From Streptomyces katrae (GTDB lineage Bacteria > Actinomycetota > Actinomycetes > Streptomycetales > Streptomycetaceae), in assembly GCF_000966975.1 (NCBI RefSeq), contig NZ_JZWV01000119.1, forward strand, positions 1 through 23,733: a stretch of DNA of 23,733 nucleotides, in the 5' to 3' direction. The translations under genes were made by a program, and so were the position numbers. Under the pieces are notes generated by a model. That model made no database searches. It was not told where the DNA came from and was given only the letters and a program-made list of their open reading frames with translations. Shown in pieces: positions 20,469 to 23,733 of the stretch (positions are counted from its first letter, which is position 1; each line of letters opens with the position of its first letter).

Positions 20469-20809
20469 GCACACCCCGACCTCCGGGGCGAATCCCTCCA
20501 CCTCTCCCGCCAGAAGGGATGTTCGTCGTGCCCGAAAACGCGTTCCCCCTGAGCCCGGCGCGGGCATCTGACGCGATCCGGCCAAGTTCGCCTTCCGCGA
20601 CCTGAATCCTTCTCGGTCGTTCTCGACCTATCTCGACCCGGTTCGTCTGTTCCGTTGAGTTCCGCTGGTGTGACCTGCTGTTCTTTCGTGTTCCGGTGCG
20701 CTTTCAGCCGCCGCTCGCCACGCTCAGCCGGCGCTCCTACTCTCCAAACACGCCCCCGGCTCTCGGGAACGCGCCTCCTCAACACACCTTCAGCGAAGGA
20801 GACTTCGTC
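20469..20809. other. No clear gene; short direct repeats
   Basis: Apart from a possible longer 5' end of the small minus-strand gene, no gene is convincing. CTCGACC occurs twice with a 10-bp period at about 20621-20640, followed by several GTTCCG/GTTCGT hexamers. GATCCGGCCAA at 20576 also occurs at about 20296. Promoter or binding-site functions are possible. Confidence 0.3.
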
Positions 20810-21046
20810 ATGCCCGCATGGCCCCGCATCACCTGCCCTGCCTGTCGCCGCTCCGTGGCCGTCAGCCCCGACACGCGCCACCTGGCCCGTCACGATCCGC
20901 CGGGGCCCCAGAACCGCCGCCACGGCCTGCCGCCGATCAGCTGCATCGCTTCCGGGCGGCTCATTCCGGCGGGGTCGGATCTGCTGCTGCCGCTGTGGGT
21001 GGACACCGCGCCAGCGGCGGCCGGTGAGAAGTTGGCGCTGTTTTGA
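20810..21046 (+). CDS. Small C2H2-like zinc-finger protein (78 aa)
   Basis: ATG at 20810 follows AAGGAG with 8-nt spacing. The N-terminus has C9-x2-C12-x11-H24-x3-H28 (TCPACRRSVAVSPDTRHLARH), close to a classical C2H2 finger. The rest is Pro- and Leu-rich (AGSDLLLPLWVD), without a membrane helix. Small C2H2-like proteins are common on actinomycete mobile DNA, with unknown roles. Confidence 0.65.
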   Translation: MPAWPRITCPACRRSVAVSPDTRHLARHDPPGPQNRRHGLPPISCIASGRLIPAGSDLLLPLWVDTAPAAAGEKLALF

Positions 21047-21099
21047 TCACGCGTACTGGAGGCCGCGCCGGAAGTCGCTTCGGCTGACGGCGCAGGCGC

Positions 21100-21291
21100 T
21101 CAGTAGTAGTACGGCGGCGAGGACTCCGAGGCGTACACGGGACAGCCCTCTTGGTGCGTGGTCTGGATGAAGTAGTGGCCGTACCCCTTCGACGTGCAGA
21201 CCATCGTGGCCGCGCACTGGGTGCAGCCGCCGGACACCCTGACCCCCAGCAGGGCGTTCAGGAAGGTGTACAGGGCCGTGGTGTCGCTCAT
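21100..21291 (-). CDS. Small Cys-rich hypothetical protein (63 aa)
   Basis: ATG at 21291 overlaps the previous gene's stop (ATGA). The 63 residues contain CTQC, then single Cys at MVCTS and EGCPV, a probable zinc knuckle. The hydrophobic start (ALYTFLNALLGVRV) is helical. The C-terminus is SSPPYYY. It is the last of three linked minus-strand genes. Confidence 0.6.
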   Translation of the reverse strand: MSDTTALYTFLNALLGVRVSGGCTQCAATMVCTSKGYGHYFIQTTHQEGCPVYASESSPPYYY

Positions 21292-21452
21292 CGCGGGTAC
21301 TCGTCCTCGCCGTCGTCCAGATCGTCGTCGCGGTCGAGCCGGCGGGTGTGGCGGTCCTCGAAGACCTCCCACCACCGCCACTTCCGCCGCTCGGGACGGG
21401 CGGCCCGGATCTCGATGAAGCCGCCGCGGTCTACGGCCCGGTGCTCGAACAC
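21288..21452 (-). CDS. Small charged hypothetical protein (54 aa)
   Basis: GTG at 21452 has AGGAGG about 11 nt upstream, and an in-frame stop lies 36 nt further up, so the start cannot move far. The product is strongly charged: basic-aromatic in the middle (RRKWRWWEVFEDRHTRRL) and acidic at the end (DDDLDDGEDEYPR). It overlaps the next gene by 4 bp. Confidence 0.5.
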   Translation of the reverse strand: MFEHRAVDRGGFIEIRAARPERRKWRWWEVFEDRHTRRLDRDDDLDDGEDEYPR

Positions 21453-21520
21453 CTCGGTCCCGTCCTCCTGGTCGTGGTCAGTCCTGGTCCGGCGCCCTCA
21501 TCGGTGCTGCCGGCGTGACC

Positions 21521-21814
21521 TCAGGCGCGCCACGCGTTCCTCGGCGTCTTCGCGCCCTGCATCTCCCAGTAGTCGCGCGTGTGCTCCTCACACGTGGCCT
21601 GGGCTCTCATCAGCAAGTGAGCGACGCACCCGGCGCGGTGTGGGTCGAGGGTCAGTCGTACCGGTTCCTTCCCCTCGTAGGAGGCGACGAGCGTGATGCG
21701 CCCGGTGTCCGAGTCGTCATCCAGGCTGACACTGACGTCGACGGCCCTTGGGCTGCCGAGGGCCGTGGAGATCGTGGACCCGAGGGGGCCGAGGTCGTCG
21801 GTCGGTGTGCTCAT
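21521..21814 (-). CDS. Hypothetical protein (97 aa)
   Basis: ATG at 21814 follows GGAG with 6-nt spacing. The 97 residues have beta-strand character in the first half (AVDVSVSLDDDSDTGRITLV; PVRLTLDP) and helices in the second (GCVAHLLMRAQATCEEHTRD). No family is recognised. It is the first of a three-gene minus-strand unit. The 195-bp gap behind it is AT-richer and shared with the divergent gene at 22010. Confidence 0.65.
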   Translation of the reverse strand: MSTPTDDLGPLGSTISTALGSPRAVDVSVSLDDDSDTGRITLVASYEGKEPVRLTLDPHRAGCVAHLLMRAQATCEEHTRDYWEMQGAKTPRNAWRA

Positions 21815-22009
21815 GGCGTGCTCCTTCGTGGATGGTTGAGGAACTCGGCGTCGGTCACCTAAGCAGCCTCTCCATCACGAGTTACGGGGATAACGCCCCA
21901 ACAGGGTGAATCTGCGCATTAACAGAAAAGTGGGTGATTCCTGTATGGGTTGATCAGAAACAAGATCACGGCCGGGGCTGCTGGTCTCGGCGCGGCAGGA
22001 GGAACGCGC

Positions 22010-22432
22010 GTGACCACATCGAGCATCCCGGCCGGCTCCCGTCCGGCAGTCGACCCGGTACGCGCGGAGGCCCTGCTGCTGGCCGCAGGAGACCCCGAGG
22101 AGCCGAAGCTGGAGACCGACGCCGAGGGACGGGTGCTGATCCCGCACGCGCCGCTGTGGCGCCCTGGAGTCCACCTTCACGAGTACGTGGCGATCTGGCC
22201 GGCGTCCACCACACCGAGGACCCGGAGCCATCGTCACGGGCGTCTCCTCGCGCACGTAAGGGTCCTCGACGGCGGCGGGAAGGTCCGGGATCTCGGATTG
22301 CGGCGCCTCGAACTCGTTCACTGGATCCTCGGGCTGTCGACCGCGATCGGGGCCGGCTGGGTCGTCGGCAGGGTTACGCCGATGCTCGGGCACGGCGCCC
22401 AGTTGAGTGGGATTCCCCGGCGGCGGTCGTAG
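22010..22432 (+). CDS. Hypothetical protein with one probable membrane segment (140 aa)
   Basis: GTG at 22010 follows AGGAGG with 7-nt spacing; an in-frame upstream codon at 21950 lacks a site. The first 70 residues are soluble in character (AEALLLAAGDPEEPKLETD; VLIPHAPLWRPGVHLHEYVA). Near the C-terminus HWILGLSTAIGAGWVVGRV is a probable transmembrane helix. The opposite strand is also open here, but high G/C third positions favour this strand. It converges with the RepL-like pair. A replicon-linked spread or maintenance function is possible but not shown. Confidence 0.5.
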   Translation: MTTSSIPAGSRPAVDPVRAEALLLAAGDPEEPKLETDAEGRVLIPHAPLWRPGVHLHEYVAIWPASTTPRTRSHRHGRLLAHVRVLDGGGKVRDLGLRRLELVHWILGLSTAIGAGWVVGRVTPMLGHGAQLSGIPRRRS

Positions 22433-22444
22433 CGCCCGGCGTCC

Positions 22445-22780
22445 TCAGGCCGCGATGGGCATCGCCACGACCTTCTCGCCCGCCCGGTATCCGCCGAGCA
22501 TGTAGTCGGCGTGGATCTGCCACCGGCCCCCGTCGAGAGGCTTGATGACGCCCGCCTCGCGAAGCTGCTTGAGGCACTTTGAGACCGTCGGCTGGGAGCA
22601 CCCCAGAACCTCGGCGATGGCCTCTTGGGAGCCCGTGAGCGCGACACCGGGGGCGCCGGGGGTCTGGGTGCTGGTGAGCAGGAAAAGAAGGCGGTAGGCG
22701 TTGGCCGTCAGGTCGTAGCGCACGCGACCCCGGTTCACCGAGTTGAGGTAGTCCACGGAGTATTTGGTGTAGCGGCTCAT
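22445..22780 (-). CDS. RepL-like winged-helix protein, short form (111 aa)
   Basis: ATG at 22780 has AGAGGG 4 nt upstream. The core is a winged helix: helix LTANAYRLLFLLTSTQTPGA, then QEAIAEVLGCSQPTVSKCLK with QLREAGVIKPL (about 52-82), then a wing and YMLGGYRAGEKVVAMPI. It aligns by eye with the next gene through LG-x2-Q-x2-VS-x4-K-x-LRE-x2-VI-x-PL, so the two are paralogues. The family resembles RepL-type plasmid replication initiators. MarR-like regulation is the alternative. It starts 10 bp after the upstream paralogue's stop. Confidence 0.72.
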   Translation of the reverse strand: MSRYTKYSVDYLNSVNRGRVRYDLTANAYRLLFLLTSTQTPGAPGVALTGSQEAIAEVLGCSQPTVSKCLKQLREAGVIKPLDGGRWQIHADYMLGGYRAGEKVVAMPIAA

Positions 22781-22790
22781 GGTCCCTCTC

Positions 22791-23282
22791 TCACGCGGCC
22801 TTACGGTCAGTCGATTCGGGTTGGCGGCGATAGTGGTGTCCGTCAGGGATGGCCTTGATTGCTGCCCCGTGATTCCTGCCCGTCCCACAGTAGACAAACT
22901 GAGGATTCAGCATCACGGCCGAGCGGTTGAGCGGATAGATGACGTGCAGTTCACGGAGAACCTTCATGGACACCGAGACCTTGGACTGGGCGACGCCGAG
23001 TTCGTTGGCCAGTTCCGTTTGGTTCTTGAAGAGGATCCGCCCGGGAGCTGTTCGGTCCTGAAGCTCGATCAACAAGGACAAGAGATCGTAGTCGGCAACG
23101 GACCTGCGGTTCCGGCGTACCACGTAGAACATCTCGTGGGAGATCATCGAGTACTTCCGGCCGGCGAAACCGTATGCGTAATCCGGTTCACTGGTCGAAT
23201 GGATCTTGAAGTTCCTCATCTCGCCCGACAGATCGTCGAAGGCTTCGATGGAGTTGATCTTCTCTTGACTGCGGCGCGGCAC
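22791..23282 (-). CDS. RepL-like replication initiator candidate (163 aa)
   Basis: GTG at 23282 has GGGAG 5-6 nt upstream, which decides it against upstream in-frame codons. Residues about 52-140 follow the RepL pattern: FYVVRRNRRSVADYDLLSLL, a helix-turn-helix at QTELANELGVAQSKVSVSMK and VLRELHVIYPL, and the typical VMLNPQFVYCGTGRNHGAAI motif near the end. RepL proteins start replication of small plasmids by binding the origin. About 300 bp of non-coding DNA with a palindrome and long inverted repeat lies upstream, suiting an origin. The assignment is by motif. Confidence 0.75.
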   Translation of the reverse strand: MPRRSQEKINSIEAFDDLSGEMRNFKIHSTSEPDYAYGFAGRKYSMISHEMFYVVRRNRRSVADYDLLSLLIELQDRTAPGRILFKNQTELANELGVAQSKVSVSMKVLRELHVIYPLNRSAVMLNPQFVYCGTGRNHGAAIKAIPDGHHYRRQPESTDRKAA

Positions 23283-23585
23283 AAGGTCTCCCGCGAAGGA
23301 GGGGGAAGGGGCAGTGGCCCATCCGCGCCGTACCGCGGCCTTGCCTACACCACAGCCTATTCGCTGCCTTTGGTTACCTATACCGCTACCAGGGGGACTG
23401 TCCGGGCCGGTTTTATACCTCACAGAGATAGCGGAATCTCGGTGAGATATATAGCTTCGGGCGTTTCCGCAGGTCAGCGGGCTGCCGTGTCGATTTGCTC
23501 TTACACCCGTGGTGGAGCTGGTTCCGGCGCTCCCTGCTCTGGCCTTGACGGCTTGGATCAGTCTGACCGACCTGATAGTGGCCCT
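23283..23585. other. Gene-free, partly AT-rich candidate origin region
   Basis: This stretch upstream of the RepL-like pair holds TATAAA (minus strand, about 23411-23417), ATATATA (about 23446-23452), the palindrome at 23419-23446 and no convincing gene. The open frames over it read low-complexity peptide. Origin function is inferred from position. Confidence 0.35.
23419..23446 (-). promoter_or_regulatory. Imperfect palindrome upstream of the RepL-like genes, candidate operator
   Basis: CTCAC-A-GAGAT (23419-23429) pairs with ATCTC-G-GTGAG (23436-23446) around a 6-bp centre, with one mismatch. A minus-strand TATAAA follows immediately, so a protein bound here would control transcription of the initiator genes or mark the origin. 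Confidence 0.5.
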
Positions 23586-23712
23586 CCGGTGAGCGACCGA
23601 AGGGAGCGGGGAGGGCCAGGGGGACCGAAGGGACCCCCACAGCAATGAGCTTGAGCTGTTGATCTCCCTGCGGTCGATCTGGGCGTCCCCGCTCCCTTCG
23701 GTCGCTCACCGG
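23586..23712. repeat. Perfect 27-bp inverted repeat with an inner hairpin
   Basis: The 27 bp at 23586-23612 (beginning CCGGTGAGCGACCGAAG) are repeated in exact inverse at 23686-23712, with 73 bp between. Inside, GGGGG-ACC-GAAG-GGA-CCCCC at about 23622-23641 is another stem. The core ACCGAAGGGA occurs in the left arm and in this inner stem, and its inverse in the right arm. Flanking AGTGG on both outer sides extends the symmetry. The element lies at the window edge, so more copies may follow. Confidence 0.85.
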
Positions 23713-23733
23713 CCGCCACTCTTGGGACAACAG

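Noticed and set aside
21875..22393. 172-residue minus-strand frame opposite the 140-aa gene
   Set aside because: Its first 50 codons look plausible, but third positions worsen after that and no ribosome site is seen. The plus strand has a strong site and steady composition.
23586..23712. Telomere of a linear streptomycete replicon
   Set aside because: The foldbacks are suggestive, but typical telomere palindromes were not recognised and the sequence continues past the repeat, so this cannot be claimed.

Overview
The window looks like accessory DNA from Streptomyces or a close relative. It is strongly GC-rich, with G/C third positions in nearly every convincing reading frame. It uses GTG starts freely, has GGAG-type ribosome binding sites and ATGA/GTGA/TGATG gene overlaps, and carries a long XRE regulator of the streptomycete type. 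It mixes plasmid-like, phage-like and specialised-metabolism-like parts, so I read it as a plasmid, phage-plasmid or integrated element rather than core chromosome. That reading is an inference.

Layout. (1) 1-4986: a truncated XRE regulator on the minus strand faces a plus-strand run. The run holds two small proteins, a 43-residue Ser/Asp-rich peptide, a JmjC/cupin oxygenase, an aldo/keto reductase, an aminoglycoside-phosphotransferase-like kinase and a GNAT acetyltransferase. The last four genes overlap one another, so the peptide and four tailoring-type enzymes form one transcription unit. It resembles a RiPP (ribosomally made, modified peptide) locus of a type I do not recognise. It ends at a strong hairpin at 5001-5036. 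(2) 5052-6862: a minus-strand operon of five unknown genes with a repeated CCAGTGGGGT motif in its promoter region and inside one gene. (3) 6980-9572: small unknown genes, two of them with possible zinc or HTH folds, around a repeat-rich control region (a 140-bp tandem duplication, three 29-bp repeats and three 19-bp repeats). (4) 9618-11169: a tyrosine recombinase split by a one-base frameshift, plus a small upstream gene and palindromes.

(5) 11170-15762: one 1530-residue protein with a divergent cytosine-5 DNA methyltransferase core, several Cys clusters, a coiled coil and a hydrophobic C-terminus. Its upstream region has helically phased AATT tracts and a divergent winged-helix gene. (6) 17535-19671: three coupled phage-type genes, including a two-domain fibronectin III protein and a baseplate/tube-type protein, with an operator-like palindrome in front and a terminator behind. 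No other structural genes are present. (7) 19723-20809: mostly non-coding, with an 11-bp x5 array and a 10-bp x3 array resembling centromere or iteron sites, and two small minus-strand genes. (8) 20810-22432: small unknown genes. (9) 22445-23733: two adjacent paralogous winged-helix proteins resembling RepL-type replication initiators, preceded by a palindromic operator and a perfect 27-bp inverted repeat.

How the parts may work together: the RepL-like pair with the right-end hairpins could be the replicon, and the 11-bp array a partition site. The recombinase would then be a damaged integration function, the methyltransferase a DNA-protection gene, and the tail genes phage relics. The peptide/oxygenase operon is cargo. 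No tRNA, rRNA, CRISPR array or intact transposon was seen. All family assignments come from reading motifs by eye, without database searches.
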